A stretch of 64,000 bases of DNA. It comes from Buttiauxella warmboldiae. Its GTDB lineage: Bacteria; Pseudomonadota; Gammaproteobacteria; Enterobacterales; Enterobacteriaceae. Location: NCBI RefSeq assembly GCF_003818135.1, contig NZ_RPOH01000030.1, positions 62,001 to 126,000 on the forward strand, read 5' to 3'. Shown here one piece after another: positions 48,827 to 58,411 of this stretch. Made by a program: the position numbers and the translations under genes. The notes under the pieces were generated by a model, which searched no databases, was not told the origin of the DNA, and worked only from the letters and a program-made list of their open reading frames with translations. Every line of letters begins with the position of its first letter. Position 1 is the first letter of the stretch.

Positions 48827-49663
48827 ATGGAAATTAGTGGTAATACCCGTTTAATCGCTCATCTGGGCTACCCGACCACCACCTTTAAAGCGCCGTTGAT
48901 CTACAACCCGTGGTTTGAAAATCAGGGTATTGATATCAAAGTGGTACCAATGGGGGTGAAAGCGGAAGACTATGCGCAACTGATCCCTTCTTTATTTCGT
49001 ATGACCAATATTATTGGCGCGTTAGTGACGATGCCGCATAAAGTTTTGACTTGCGACCTGGTGCAAAGCCTCAGCCCCACGGCGCAAATTGCCGGAGCCT
49101 GTAACGCTATTCGCCTTGAGCCGGACGGCACGCTGCGAGGCGATATGTTCGATGGCGATGGTTTTGTGCGCGGCGTGTTGCGCAAAGGTATTCCGCTACG
49201 CGGTGCGCGTGCGTTAGTCGTCGGCAGCGGTGGCGTTGGTTGCGCTATTGCTGCGTCACTGGCCGCGGCGGGTGTCGATACGCTGGCGCTGTATGATAGC
49301 CGGGCGGCGAGCAGCGAAGCGTTAGCCAGACGGCTGCGTAGCCACTATCCGACGCTTAACGTGCAGACGGGGTTGCGCAACCCCAAAGAGTTTTCCATTG
49401 TGGTTAACGCAACGCCGTTGGGCATGAATCCTGGCGATGAGCTGCCCGTGGATGTAAATGCGATAACGCCGGGCACCTTCGTCGGAGAGGTGGTGATGAA
49501 GAGCGAAATCACGCCATTTTTGCAGGCGGCAATCAAAAGAGACTGTCAGATACAACCTGGTACAGATATGTTGTTTGAGATGATCCCGGCTTATATGGAA
49601 TTTTTTGGCCTGCCTGAAGTGACGCCGGAAGCGTTGCGAAAACTGTCAAAAGTCGATTATTAA
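48827..49663 (+). CDS. Shikimate/quinate dehydrogenase-like protein (AroE family)
   Basis: 278 residues. N-terminal substrate domain with catalytic K72 in V-T-M-P-H-K and a likely catalytic D109 in M-F-D-G-D-G-F; Rossmann G-S-G-G-V-G near residue 130. The usual Ser-x-Ser of the substrate pocket is replaced by T-T-T-F in G-Y-P-T-T-T-F, and the normal N-T-D is F-D. It is therefore not the housekeeping AroE but a catabolic or altered-specificity relative. Start ATG 48827 with AGAGGT upstream; a GTG at 48809 is possible. Confidence 0.8.
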   Translation: MEISGNTRLIAHLGYPTTTFKAPLIYNPWFENQGIDIKVVPMGVKAEDYAQLIPSLFRMTNIIGALVTMPHKVLTCDLVQSLSPTAQIAGACNAIRLEPDGTLRGDMFDGDGFVRGVLRKGIPLRGARALVVGSGGVGCAIAASLAAAGVDTLALYDSRAASSEALARRLRSHYPTLNVQTGLRNPKEFSIVVNATPLGMNPGDELPVDVNAITPGTFVGEVVMKSEITPFLQAAIKRDCQIQPGTDMLFEMIPAYMEFFGLPEVTPEALRKLSKVDY

Positions 49664-49765
49664 CAAATGGTTAATGGGTGTTTTTACCAGTGATAAACGC
49701 CCTGTAAACGAAGCGGTAAATGAGACGTAATCTACCTTTGGAGCTGTGGACGGCTAAAATAATCC

Positions 49766-49958
49766 TTGTCATTCATCGCCTAAGCATGAGTTAATACGTC
49801 CATCGGTTTGACGTACAGACCTTTAAAGCAACTTAGTAAAGCAGTCCTTCAAGAGTCATCCCTGGATACCCTTTGTCGTGTGCTCCTCTACCGCTTCATA
49901 AAATCTGTAAAGCATACCAAATCGCCGTAAGGCACACTTAATTCAAAAGGTAATACAC
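49766..49958 (+). promoter_or_regulatory. cspA-type promoter and long 5' leader with cold box
   Basis: TTGTCA (49766-49771) and GTTAAT (49790-49795) form the promoter. The cold box TGACGTACAGA is at 49809-49819. The leader of about 155 bases closely follows the E. coli cspA leader, including CAAAT-CGCC-AAGGCACAC before the ribosome site. The leader is a cold-responsive RNA thermoswitch in E. coli. Confidence 0.85.
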
Positions 49959-50171
49959 ATGTCTAACAAAATGACTGGTCTGGTAAAATGGTTCAACGCT
50001 GATAAAGGCTTCGGCTTCATCACTCCAGACGACGGTTCTAAAGATCTGTTCGTTCACTTCTCTGCAATCCAGAACGACGGTTACAAATCTCTTGATGAAG
50101 GCCAGAAAGTTTCCTTCACCATCGAGAACGGCGCTAAAGGCCCAGCAGCTGGTAACGTAACTAGCCTGTAA
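49959..50171 (+). CDS. cspA: Major cold shock protein, CspA type
   Basis: 70 residues, one OB-fold with RNP1 K-G-F-G-F-I and RNP2 V-F/L-V-H-F. An RNA chaperone that melts structured mRNA at low temperature. It differs from E. coli CspA at only a few positions (Asn for Gly at residue 3, Leu for Ile and Val, Asn for Ser). The long leader with cold box supports the cspA rather than cspC/E class. Could be one of several cspA copies. Confidence 0.93.
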   Translation: MSNKMTGLVKWFNADKGFGFITPDDGSKDLFVHFSAIQNDGYKSLDEGQKVSFTIENGAKGPAAGNVTSL

Positions 50172-50202
50172 GGTTAGCGTTAACTAAGCTCTAAAGAATT
50201 TA

Positions 50203-50226
50203 AAAACCCGCTTCGGCGGGTTTTTC
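50203..50226 (+). terminator. cspA terminator
   Basis: AAAAACCCGC-TTCG-GCGGGTTTTT, a perfect stem with a stable tetraloop and T run. Its symmetry lets it also end the operon arriving from the right on the minus strand. Confidence 0.93.
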
Positions 50227-50245
50227 GTTTCTGCGGTTTATAGAT

Positions 50246-51256
50246 TTACTGTTTTGGCGATTCCGGAACACAGGATTTCGGGTCAAACACCGTTCTCCAG
50301 TCCTGCTTCATATCCACCACCGTCCAGCCTTTCTCCTGCGCCATACTTAGCCCTTCGACCAGTTTACCGCTGGCAGGTGGATGGCTATCGTAAGCATATT
50401 CACGCCCGGCATCGGTATGGTGAACCAGCAAACCGAAGGTTTTATAGTCCGGATTGGCTGCGGTGTACTGCATCATCGCTAAATCGCCATCGCTGTTACC
50501 AAACGCCGCCACCGGGCGCTGGCCCATAAACAGGTGAATGGCAACGGGCTTGGCGGCCGCATCGTCGTAGAAAGCCCCTTTCATGGTTTTACGCAGCTGC
50601 GTGCCGTTATCGGTTAGCGCAAACTCGCTCAATGAGAAGGAGCCGATAACCTGCTCAGGCGGGATGCCATACATTTTTTCCGCCACCACGCGCATAAAAT
50701 CGATGCCGCCGCCGGAAACAATCCACGTTTTAAAACCGTTCTTACGCAGATAGTCGAGCAGCTGGCGCATTGGCTGGTAACCCATTTGATCATAACGGCA
50801 GCTAAAGCGGTTATCGCGGTGGCTCTCCACCCAGCTGCTGACGCGCTGGTTAAATTCGTCGGTGGTGATGTTGCTGTGCGTCAGCTCTAAAAGCTGCATC
50901 AGCCCTTTTTCACCCGCAGCAGCAACGGTTTTTAAATCGTTATTCAGCACCGCGCTCACAATGGGGTCATTTTTCCATTCCGGGTGCTCTGGCGCGAGGC
51001 GTTTTACTTCATCAACCGCAAACTGAAGCTGGAAGGTTAACGGGGCTTCCGGCCACAGGGTGCCGTCGTTATCAAACACCACGTAGCGTTTCTCAGGTGG
51101 AATATAGGTTGAGCGGTCTTGATTGGTGGCATTTTGCACCCACTGCTCGATAGCCCGTTTCGCGGAGGTATCGTTCCAGGCTGATAGCGGGTCGGCGGCC
51201 TGCGCCGCGCCAATAGTGCCGAGCAGCAAGGCGCTGAGTAGAAATTTGTGTTTCAT
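50246..51256 (-). CDS. Periplasmic HAD-family phosphatase-like protein
   Basis: 336 residues with a signal peptide (A-Q-A, cleavage near residue 20). HAD motif I F-D-N-D-G-T at 61-66 (nucleophile D62, acid D64), motif II V-S-G-G near 176 and motif IV G-N-S-D-G-D near 253. Exported HAD enzymes act on phosphate esters; substrate unknown. Last gene of the sulfatase/MoxR operon and overlaps the BatD-like gene by 4 bases. Confidence 0.82.
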   Translation of the reverse strand: MKHKFLLSALLLGTIGAAQAADPLSAWNDTSAKRAIEQWVQNATNQDRSTYIPPEKRYVVFDNDGTLWPEAPLTFQLQFAVDEVKRLAPEHPEWKNDPIVSAVLNNDLKTVAAAGEKGLMQLLELTHSNITTDEFNQRVSSWVESHRDNRFSCRYDQMGYQPMRQLLDYLRKNGFKTWIVSGGGIDFMRVVAEKMYGIPPEQVIGSFSLSEFALTDNGTQLRKTMKGAFYDDAAAKPVAIHLFMGQRPVAAFGNSDGDLAMMQYTAANPDYKTFGLLVHHTDAGREYAYDSHPPASGKLVEGLSMAQEKGWTVVDMKQDWRTVFDPKSCVPESPKQ

Positions 51257-52272
51257 CGTTCACCCCTTTTAGTGGGAGTCAGGTCGGGTAGTTGAACAGG
51301 GCTCCAGAAGCGTTGCCAGCGGTGGTGCAGATATTGCCAGCTGCGCCACAGCAGGCGCCGCATAAACCAGATGATCAGCGCAACAAGGGCCAGAAAGCCA
51401 GCCAGCAGTGCGGTTTGCCATTTGTCTTGCCCGCTGGTGCCGCGCAGTGCCGACTCGCTACCCGCCGCAGGCGCTTTGGCGACCGGCAGGGTTGAGCCGG
51501 GTAACTCCGCTATTTTCCATTGCAGATTAACGGTATCCCACCAGCGTAATTTGACGGGCGGCAGGATAATCGTGCCCGCCTGCGACGGCAGATAACGCAG
51601 CGTTTCTTCGCGCTGCGCACCTTCTATTTCGCCACGCCCTGATTTCAGCAGCGTGTTTACCGGCAGGAGACGCTGCGTGTCGGTGCCCGGAATGGCGAAC
51701 AGTATTTGTGGAATTTGCGCCGCGACAATCCCGTTGGCTTTGACGGTAACGGTGCGTTCTACAGCATCGCCAGCGTGCAGCTGTTTGTTCTCTTTACCGG
51801 CATGATATTGGGTGATTTTCTGGCTCAGGGTTAAGCTGCTGGCTGGCAAGAAACGGTCTGGCTGTTCCACACCCTTTGGCCAGACGATCTCTTTTTTCAG
51901 CTCTGGCAGCTGTACCGTGACCGGCGGCTGGTTTGGCGAGCTTAGCGTAATGTCCAGCGCCGGCATGCGCAGCAGCCCCCGATCCCAGGCCGTAACCTGA
52001 CGCTGCAGGCGGATCCCGCTCCAGCTAATGCCATTTTTCTGACGGCTCAACAGCTGGTTGGGCAGCGGCGTGGTGAGTAACGAGCCGTTTTCAATTTTAA
52101 AATCAGGCCATTCAGGCGGTGGGTTAAACCAGCTATCGGTCCAGAAGGTGATGGCAACGCGCACCGGTTGGCCAGGCGCCACATGCTCGGGCGCTTCAAG
52201 TTCACGGGTGATGTCCATTGCAGCCCGGGCAGGCAGAACGGCCAGCAAAAGCACAATCAGCAAGGCTCTCAT
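51253..52272 (-). CDS. BatD-like membrane-anchored protein
   Basis: 339 residues: signal peptide, beta-rich periplasmic part (about 20-265), one membrane helix near 290-307 and a basic cytoplasmic tail. It resembles BatD of aerotolerance operons. Overlaps both neighbours by 4 bases. Role with the MoxR/VWA module unknown. Confidence 0.7.
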   Translation of the reverse strand: MRALLIVLLLAVLPARAAMDITRELEAPEHVAPGQPVRVAITFWTDSWFNPPPEWPDFKIENGSLLTTPLPNQLLSRQKNGISWSGIRLQRQVTAWDRGLLRMPALDITLSSPNQPPVTVQLPELKKEIVWPKGVEQPDRFLPASSLTLSQKITQYHAGKENKQLHAGDAVERTVTVKANGIVAAQIPQILFAIPGTDTQRLLPVNTLLKSGRGEIEGAQREETLRYLPSQAGTIILPPVKLRWWDTVNLQWKIAELPGSTLPVAKAPAAGSESALRGTSGQDKWQTALLAGFLALVALIIWFMRRLLWRSWQYLHHRWQRFWSPVQLPDLTPTKRGER

Positions 52273-53792
52273 GGCGTCTCCTCCGTGTTGGCGCGGTAGA
52301 GATTTTCCAGCAGACCGGAAGGGGAAACCTCAAGGTTTTCAAACCACTGATTAACCTGTGGGCTGCTGCTGGCAACGGGCTGGATATCCTTTTGATTGAC
52401 GCCCTGATCTTTCTTTAAATCGTGTTTAATTTCGTCCGGTTTATAATCCTGTTCTTTGCCCTGAGCCGCCTGGCGGTCGCGCTCTTTCTGGCGCAATTCC
52501 ATTATAATTTTTGCGATAGCCGCGCGGTTTTTCTGCGCCATATCCCAGTCCGGGCGCAGGCTTAAAGCACGGTCATAGCTGTTTATGGCCTGCTGCCACT
52601 GCTTTTGTTGAGCGTAACTGTTGCCCGTCCATAACAGCGATTCAGCGGTTTGCGGTGCCTGGCGAAATGCGAAAGCGGCGGCGGCAAAATCTTCGGCGCG
52701 GTAGTAGGCGATGCCTTGCCACAGAGGGTCCTGGAAACGTTCAGCCGCTTTTTTGTAGTCGCCATGTTTAAAAGCGATCTGTCCCTGCATATCGGGGCTA
52801 ATCCAGGCATCCTGCCATGCGGCCTGGCTTTGTGGCATATACAGCAGCGGCACCAGCACCATCAGCCAGCAAATCAGCTGGCGCCGCCCGAGCAGCAATA
52901 ATAAAAGCATTGGAATCACCAGCAGGTAGCCGCTGTTTTTCCAGTGTAAATCGCCGCGCGCGTTGTTTTGCGCGTTAACCGACTGCTGAATGTGGCTGGT
53001 GATAACGTCTACATCGCTGTCGTCACCGGTGACCAGGGTGACCGGAATACCGCCATCACGAATTTTGCTAAAGCGCTCGACGTTAAGGCGGGTATCAATG
53101 CCGCGCTGGGCGTAGTTTTGCGGTAATTCACCACCGCGGGCGGTGCCGGGTACCCAAATCTGGATGGGAACCTGCAGCTGGGTAAGCCAGGCCGCGTCCT
53201 GCGGGGAAATGCTATCGGCGACCAGTAAGATATTACGCGGCATATTCGGCGTTTCCGGCATATTTTTCAACGCCAGGGCGATAGCTTGCTTCAGTCCCGC
53301 CCCCTCGCCTTCCGGCAGTAAATTCGGACTCTGCGCAGCTAAAAACAGCGAGTAAAACGTCGGGTCGATGGTTAACGGAGTGGTCAGATACGCATGGCTG
53401 TTGTAGACCACCAGGCCAAAGTGCATGCCGGCCGAGCGGTTCATCAAATCCATGATTTTGCTTTGCATCCGCTGATGGCGACTTGGCGTTAAATCCTGGG
53501 CGTACATCGCCGGATCTTGCTGTAAGACCACCATCATATTGCTTTGCTGCGTCAGGGCTGCGGGCAATTCACGCTGCCAGGTGGGGCCAGCGAGCGCGAA
53601 CACGCCCAGCGCGCACAGCCACGGTAAAACCTGAGTGAGTCGTTTTTGGCGTCCGATTATCAGCGCTTTGGCAAACGGCTTGCCCATAATCTGATGCCAG
53701 GCGCTGCGCTGGCCGCTGGCCATCAACCACAGCAGGACGTAGAGCAGCAGGCCGAGCAGCCGCCAGGGGTAAACAAAATGGAAGTCGCTCAT
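52269..53792 (-). CDS. VWA-like (BatB-type) protein with C-terminal TPR repeats (BatC-type)
   Basis: 507 residues. Two N-terminal membrane helices, VWA-like domain (about 80-290), another helix near 315-345, then TPRs (about 360-450) and a charged tail. The MIDAS motif D-x-S-x-S is absent: the expected place reads V-L-Q-Q-D-P-A-M-Y, so metal binding is probably lost. Fuses the BatB and BatC functions. Start ATG 53792 is where the family N-terminus begins; the frame extends to 53885 inside the previous gene. Confidence 0.78.
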   Translation of the reverse strand: MSDFHFVYPWRLLGLLLYVLLWLMASGQRSAWHQIMGKPFAKALIIGRQKRLTQVLPWLCALGVFALAGPTWQRELPAALTQQSNMMVVLQQDPAMYAQDLTPSRHQRMQSKIMDLMNRSAGMHFGLVVYNSHAYLTTPLTIDPTFYSLFLAAQSPNLLPEGEGAGLKQAIALALKNMPETPNMPRNILLVADSISPQDAAWLTQLQVPIQIWVPGTARGGELPQNYAQRGIDTRLNVERFSKIRDGGIPVTLVTGDDSDVDVITSHIQQSVNAQNNARGDLHWKNSGYLLVIPMLLLLLLGRRQLICWLMVLVPLLYMPQSQAAWQDAWISPDMQGQIAFKHGDYKKAAERFQDPLWQGIAYYRAEDFAAAAFAFRQAPQTAESLLWTGNSYAQQKQWQQAINSYDRALSLRPDWDMAQKNRAAIAKIIMELRQKERDRQAAQGKEQDYKPDEIKHDLKKDQGVNQKDIQPVASSSPQVNQWFENLEVSPSGLLENLYRANTEETP

Positions 53793-54766
53793 GCTGTTTT
53801 CTCCCGCACAAAGCGTGTGACCGCGAGTAAAATCAGCAGCACCAGCGCCAGAAGGAGCGGCCACTGAAATAGCGGGATGTGCCATGACCAGCCGATGGAT
53901 TTCACCTGTACCGGCGTAATGGCATCAATCTCTTTCCAGACGCTATCCAGCGACGCGCCAGAGCCGGCGGCAGTCCAGGATTTACCGCCGGTGATGCGTG
54001 CAATATCCTGCATCAGCGGGAGATCCACTTTGTCATCGCCGCGACTGTTGAGGTCGCCAAAGGCGATGGTATGCACCTGAACGTGATGCGCTGCCGCCAG
54101 CTGTGCGGCAAGGGCTGGAGCCAGCTGCGAAGCGGTGTCGTTACCATCGGTAAGCAAAATCGCCAGTTTGCTGGCCTCTTTATTGGTGGGGCCGTCGAGC
54201 AGTTTCACCCCCACGCCCAGCGCATCGCCAATAGCGGTTTGCTCGCCAATCATGCCGGGCGCGAGTTGGTTAATACGGGTTTGCAGCGCCTGCTTATCTT
54301 CGCTGACCGGTGCGAACGGCCAGGCGGAACTGGCAAAAATCACCAGCCCGATGCGGTCCGTTTTACGCGCTGCGACAAATTTGCGTACCGACTGCTGCAC
54401 CGCCTGCAGGCGGGTTTCTCCGCCCGGCACATCGTTTTTCCCCATCGAACCGGAGACATCAAGGATGAGCACCACATCGCGCATCGGCTTTTGTCTATGC
54501 TGCGGTGGCGTCAGGTATTCCGGGCGGGCGAGGGCGGCGATGAGCAGAATCCATACCAGCCAGAAAAACAGGCTGGAAAGCCTGCTGGTACGCACCGGCT
54601 GGCTATTAAGTTTTAGCTCATCAATCAGCTGCGGCAAAAAGGGTACGCGAACGTGCTCTTTCACCTCGCGCTCCTGTGGTAACAAGTAGCGGCCAATCAG
54701 CGGCAGGAAAATCAGCAGCCAGGCCCAGGGCCAGGCGAAATCAATGCGGCTCAGAAACTCAGACAT
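53789..54766 (-). CDS. VWA-domain (BatA-type) membrane protein
   Basis: 325 residues: two N-terminal helices, VWA domain with intact MIDAS L-D-V-S-G-S-M near residue 98 and a C-terminal helix. Probable partner of the MoxR ATPase. Overlaps DUF4381 by 8 bases and the next gene by 4. Confidence 0.85.
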   Translation of the reverse strand: MSEFLSRIDFAWPWAWLLIFLPLIGRYLLPQEREVKEHVRVPFLPQLIDELKLNSQPVRTSRLSSLFFWLVWILLIAALARPEYLTPPQHRQKPMRDVVLILDVSGSMGKNDVPGGETRLQAVQQSVRKFVAARKTDRIGLVIFASSAWPFAPVSEDKQALQTRINQLAPGMIGEQTAIGDALGVGVKLLDGPTNKEASKLAILLTDGNDTASQLAPALAAQLAAAHHVQVHTIAFGDLNSRGDDKVDLPLMQDIARITGGKSWTAAGSGASLDSVWKEIDAITPVQVKSIGWSWHIPLFQWPLLLALVLLILLAVTRFVREKTA

Positions 54767-55199
54767 ACGGTAGTTTCTCCAGCCAGTTTTTCAGTTGCGA
54801 TTGCAGGCGCGCGTTGTGAATAGCCTCAAGTTGATTATCCGGCTGGCAATATCGGGTACTCAGCTGCTGGCGCAAATCGTTGTCGATTGCCACCTGCTGC
54901 AAAAGTTGTTCAGGGGAGAGCGCGTGGCTGATATGGTGGCGTGGCTGGTGCATCAGAAGAATGCGTTTTATCAGCGCAAGCCAGCTATCGACGCTATGGG
55001 GCTGTTGCAAAGCGGCCAACGCCTCACGACGCCACAAATTACGCCGCCAGCGCGCAAGGCGAAATAACAGAAAGATCGTCAGCCCGATAAGCAGCATGCC
55101 GCCGAGCACAAACCAGCCCGGCGGCAGTGGAAACCAGGAAAGACCGGGTGGAAGTGCGGGGCTGAGCAGCTCCGGCACGCTAAATCCTTTCTCCAGCAT
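54759..55199 (-). CDS. DUF4381 membrane protein
   Basis: 146 residues. One membrane helix near residues 27-48 followed by a helical cytoplasmic domain. Regular member of MoxR/VWA operons, function unknown. Starts directly after the DUF58 stop. Confidence 0.8.
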   Translation of the reverse strand: MLEKGFSVPELLSPALPPGLSWFPLPPGWFVLGGMLLIGLTIFLLFRLARWRRNLWRREALAALQQPHSVDSWLALIKRILLMHQPRHHISHALSPEQLLQQVAIDNDLRQQLSTRYCQPDNQLEAIHNARLQSQLKNWLEKLPYV

Positions 55200-56105
55200 T
55201 CAGACTCCCTTTTGTAGCTGTTTGAGAAGATCCTCGGCGACGACTATCTGATTCACGCGGATCCCAAGCCGTGTCAGGCGATTTTGTAAGCCGGAAAGCC
55301 GTGATGTTACGCTGCGCTGAATCTCATCTTTGAGCCGTGGTGCAAGTGAAAATGCGGCTTCATGGCCCTGATAGCTGGCGGCCAGGTTGCCCCGGGTTGG
55401 CAGCGTCAGATGGAGATTGTCGAGGATCACAAACGCGCTGATTTCACAGCGCCGTCTTAGCGCGGCCAGTAACGCTTCCCCCGATGCGTCCAGATCGTGG
55501 AAATCGCCAATTGCAGCCACCCACGATCCGCTGGGGATCAGGTGCATGGCGTGTTGCAGCACGTCGGAAAGCGAAACGGCGGCTGGGGTTTCTTCAGGAT
55601 AGCGTTCGGGTAGCCGCTGGTTGTATTGCAGCACGTCGTCGAGTACGGCGGGCAGGCTGGTTCTCGGGGCGCGGCATTTTTGCAGGCTATATTGCGTGTC
55701 GCTGAAAATGGCGCTGCCAAGGCGATCGCCATCATGCCAGCTACGCCAGGCCAGCAGAGCGGCAATTTTAGCGGCCGCGACTGATTTGGTTTGTCCACGG
55801 GTGGCAAAATACATATCAAGGCGCTGATCGACAATCAGGAATACCGGACGCTCGCGCTCTTCGTTATAGAGTCTGATCCATGGCGAGCGCAGCCGTGCCG
55901 TGGCTTGCCAGTCAATCAGACGCACGTCGTCACCGGGCTGGTAGCGGCGCAGGCTGTCAAAATTAAGCCCGCGGCCTTGCTGGCGCGATACGCGTTCCCC
56001 GGCCAGCGCGCCCGGCGGGATTTGCCCTGGCGGGTTTGACAATAGCCGGGCTTCCCCTGCCAGCGCCATCAGGGTGTGACGATCAACCTGCAATGCGCCG
56101 TCCAT
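55200..56105 (-). CDS. DUF58 family protein (VWA-like)
   Basis: 301 residues. Contains the R-x-Y-Q-P-G-D-D-V-R-x-I-D-W DUF58 signature near residues 53-66. Second member of the canonical MoxR-DUF58-VWA set. Start and the MoxR stop share one base (TAATG). Confidence 0.87.
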   Translation of the reverse strand: MDGALQVDRHTLMALAGEARLLSNPPGQIPPGALAGERVSRQQGRGLNFDSLRRYQPGDDVRLIDWQATARLRSPWIRLYNEERERPVFLIVDQRLDMYFATRGQTKSVAAAKIAALLAWRSWHDGDRLGSAIFSDTQYSLQKCRAPRTSLPAVLDDVLQYNQRLPERYPEETPAAVSLSDVLQHAMHLIPSGSWVAAIGDFHDLDASGEALLAALRRRCEISAFVILDNLHLTLPTRGNLAASYQGHEAAFSLAPRLKDEIQRSVTSRLSGLQNRLTRLGIRVNQIVVAEDLLKQLQKGV

Positions 56106-57103
56106 TACGCCACCACTGCGTCGAGCAACATCCGAATCACCTCGTCTGGCGAACGGTTATCGGCATTCGCCTGGTAGCTCAACATCAGGCGGTGGCGCAG
56201 TACGGCTGGAGCCACCAGTTGAATATCCTGCGGCAGTACCGCATCACGCCCTTCAAGCCAGGCCAGCGCACGGCCACAGCGGTCGAGTGCCAGCGTACCG
56301 CGTGGGCTGACGCCAAAAGTGATGTAGCTGGCAAGAGTATCGCTGACGCCTTGCGGGTGGCGGGTGAGATCCACCAGATTGACGATGTAGTTTTCAACCG
56401 TTGGCGCGACGTAAACCGCCGAGATTTCCTGCCAGCAGGTGGCGATATCCTGCTGGCTAAGCATCAGGGCTGGCGGCAATTTTTCCGGGCTTTCTACGGC
56501 ACTGGCCTGGTATTTTTGCTGCTGCTCGGAACGCACCAGCTGCATCACTTTTTGCTCGTTCTCTTTGGACGGGTAATCCACCACAACCTTCATCAAAAAG
56601 CGGTCAAGCTGGGCTTCAGGCAAAGGCCAGGTGCCTTCCTGATCCACCGGGTTTTGCGTCGCCAGCACCATGAAAATGCCTGGTAGAGGCCAGGTTTTCC
56701 CGGCAACGGTGACGTGGCGTTCCTCCATCGCTTCCAGCAATGCCGATTGCACCCGCGCCGAGGCGCGGTTTATCTCATCGGCAAGAATGATATTGCCGAA
56801 CACCGGGCCCGGGCGAAAGCGGAACTGGTCTTCTTCACGCGTGGCGTTTTGCTGGTAAATCTCACTGCCGGTAATGTCGGACGGCAGCAGATCCGGCGTG
56901 AACTGAATACGGCGAAACTCGCCTTCTACGTGTTTAGCCAGTTCACGTACGGCACGCGTTTTGGCAAGGCCCGGTAAACCTTCGAGCAGCACGTGCCCGT
57001 CACACAGCAGGGCGACAATCAGCATCCGCACCAGCGATTCCTGCCCCAAAACCTGTTGATTCATACGCTGCTCAAGCTCGAGCAGCTTCTCTCTGTTTGT
57101 CAT
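56105..57103 (-). CDS. MoxR-family AAA+ ATPase
   Basis: 332 residues. Walker A G-L-P-G-L-A-K-T near residue 40, Walker B I-I-L-A-D-E-I-N-R-A near 105, sensor 1 A-T-Q-N-P. MoxR ATPases work with VWA proteins as chaperones that insert cofactors or assemble complexes. It overlaps the anSME stop by 4 bases, which ties it to sulfatase maturation. Confidence 0.92.
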   Translation of the reverse strand: MTNREKLLELEQRMNQQVLGQESLVRMLIVALLCDGHVLLEGLPGLAKTRAVRELAKHVEGEFRRIQFTPDLLPSDITGSEIYQQNATREEDQFRFRPGPVFGNIILADEINRASARVQSALLEAMEERHVTVAGKTWPLPGIFMVLATQNPVDQEGTWPLPEAQLDRFLMKVVVDYPSKENEQKVMQLVRSEQQQKYQASAVESPEKLPPALMLSQQDIATCWQEISAVYVAPTVENYIVNLVDLTRHPQGVSDTLASYITFGVSPRGTLALDRCGRALAWLEGRDAVLPQDIQLVAPAVLRHRLMLSYQANADNRSPDEVIRMLLDAVVA

Positions 57104-58395
57104 TTGCGCAATCCTGCAAAGTCACGTTTCAAAAGCGTGGCGAGACCGACCAGCATCGGCTCGGCGTAATTGAAGAAAGCTTTGATGCCGGGACACAGAT
57201 AGTTAAGGCCCGGTTCGCCATCTGGCGTGCGAACAAGGCGGTTTTTCGGGCATTCGCCCCAGCATAATTTCAGATACGGGCACTGTTTACAGTATTCCGG
57301 CAGCGTGTCTTTTTTCCCCATGCCAAAGGCTTTCTGGCGTTCGGAAAATGCCAGGTGCGCGAGTTTGGTGTCTTCGATATTGCCAATCTGGTATTCGGGG
57401 TAAACGTAGTGGTCGCAGGAATAGATATCGCCATTTTTTTCTATTGCCAGGCCTTTGCCGCAGAACTCAGAAGCGGTGCAAATCTGCGCGGGCATCCCCA
57501 TGGTTTGTGCGACGGCCGTTTCGAACAGATTGACCTGTACGCGGCCTAAGTCGTTGTTTACCCACTCTTCGAACACGGTTTTCAGGAAGGTGCCCCAGTC
57601 CTCAGGGTCAACCGACCAGTCGGTGACGATAGAGTCCAGATCCCCAGGTTTTGCGCGGCGCGTTCCGGTCATCGGGATGGTGTCATCGCGCCAGAATTGC
57701 GGGGCGGTGACTTTGAAATCAACCGCTTCTACGCACGGATTAAATTGCACGTAGGTTGCGCCCAGTTCGCGGGTGACAAAGCGGTAAACTTCCAGCGGGA
57801 ATCGAGCGTTGGTGCGGTTGACGGTGACGAGCGCGTTGAAAGGGACTTTGTATTTTTTGAGCGCTGCGACGCCTTTCATCACTTTGTCGAAAGTCGGTTT
57901 TCCGCTGCGCGTGACGCGGTAGCGGTCATGTAATTCGCGTGGGCCGTCAATCGACAGGCCAACCAGAAAACGGTGTTCTTTCAGAAATTCGGCCCAGTGG
58001 TCATTGATCAGCACGCCGTTGGTTTGTAAGTCGTTTTCGATGCGCTGGCCGGGCTTTTGATACTGTTTCTGGAATTTCACCACCTTGTGGAAAAAATCCA
58101 GCCCCATCAGGGTTGGTTCACCCCCCTGCCACGAGAAAACAACCTGCTCGCCATCCTGCCCGTCAATGTACTGGCGAATGAAGTTTTCCAGCACTTCGTC
58201 GCTCATGCCGGTATGGCGGTCCTGGTGCAGTAACTCTTCTTTGTGCAGATAAAAGCAGTAGGAGCAGTCAAGGTTACAGGTGGAACCGGTCGGCTTCGCC
58301 ATAACGTGGAAGCGACGCTGGTAGGCAGGGCCCTTGCCATCATATTTTTCTGCTGACGGTAGCGCTTTAGCCGGCAATGTGGTGCTGTATTTCAT
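57100..58395 (-). CDS. Anaerobic sulfatase-maturating radical SAM enzyme (anSME)
   Basis: 431 residues. Radical SAM cluster C40-x3-C44-x2-C47; SPASM cysteines in the C-terminal part, including C-K-Q-C-P-Y-L-K-L-C-W-G-E-C-P. It oxidises the active-site Ser (or Cys) of sulfatases to formylglycine in the cytoplasm, without oxygen. The adjacent sulfatase is of the Ser type and must be its substrate. AslB/AtsB-like. Confidence 0.93.
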   Translation of the reverse strand: MKYSTTLPAKALPSAEKYDGKGPAYQRRFHVMAKPTGSTCNLDCSYCFYLHKEELLHQDRHTGMSDEVLENFIRQYIDGQDGEQVVFSWQGGEPTLMGLDFFHKVVKFQKQYQKPGQRIENDLQTNGVLINDHWAEFLKEHRFLVGLSIDGPRELHDRYRVTRSGKPTFDKVMKGVAALKKYKVPFNALVTVNRTNARFPLEVYRFVTRELGATYVQFNPCVEAVDFKVTAPQFWRDDTIPMTGTRRAKPGDLDSIVTDWSVDPEDWGTFLKTVFEEWVNNDLGRVQVNLFETAVAQTMGMPAQICTASEFCGKGLAIEKNGDIYSCDHYVYPEYQIGNIEDTKLAHLAFSERQKAFGMGKKDTLPEYCKQCPYLKLCWGECPKNRLVRTPDGEPGLNYLCPGIKAFFNYAEPMLVGLATLLKRDFAGLRK

Positions 58396-58411
58396 GGCAG
58401 TCCCCTGAACA

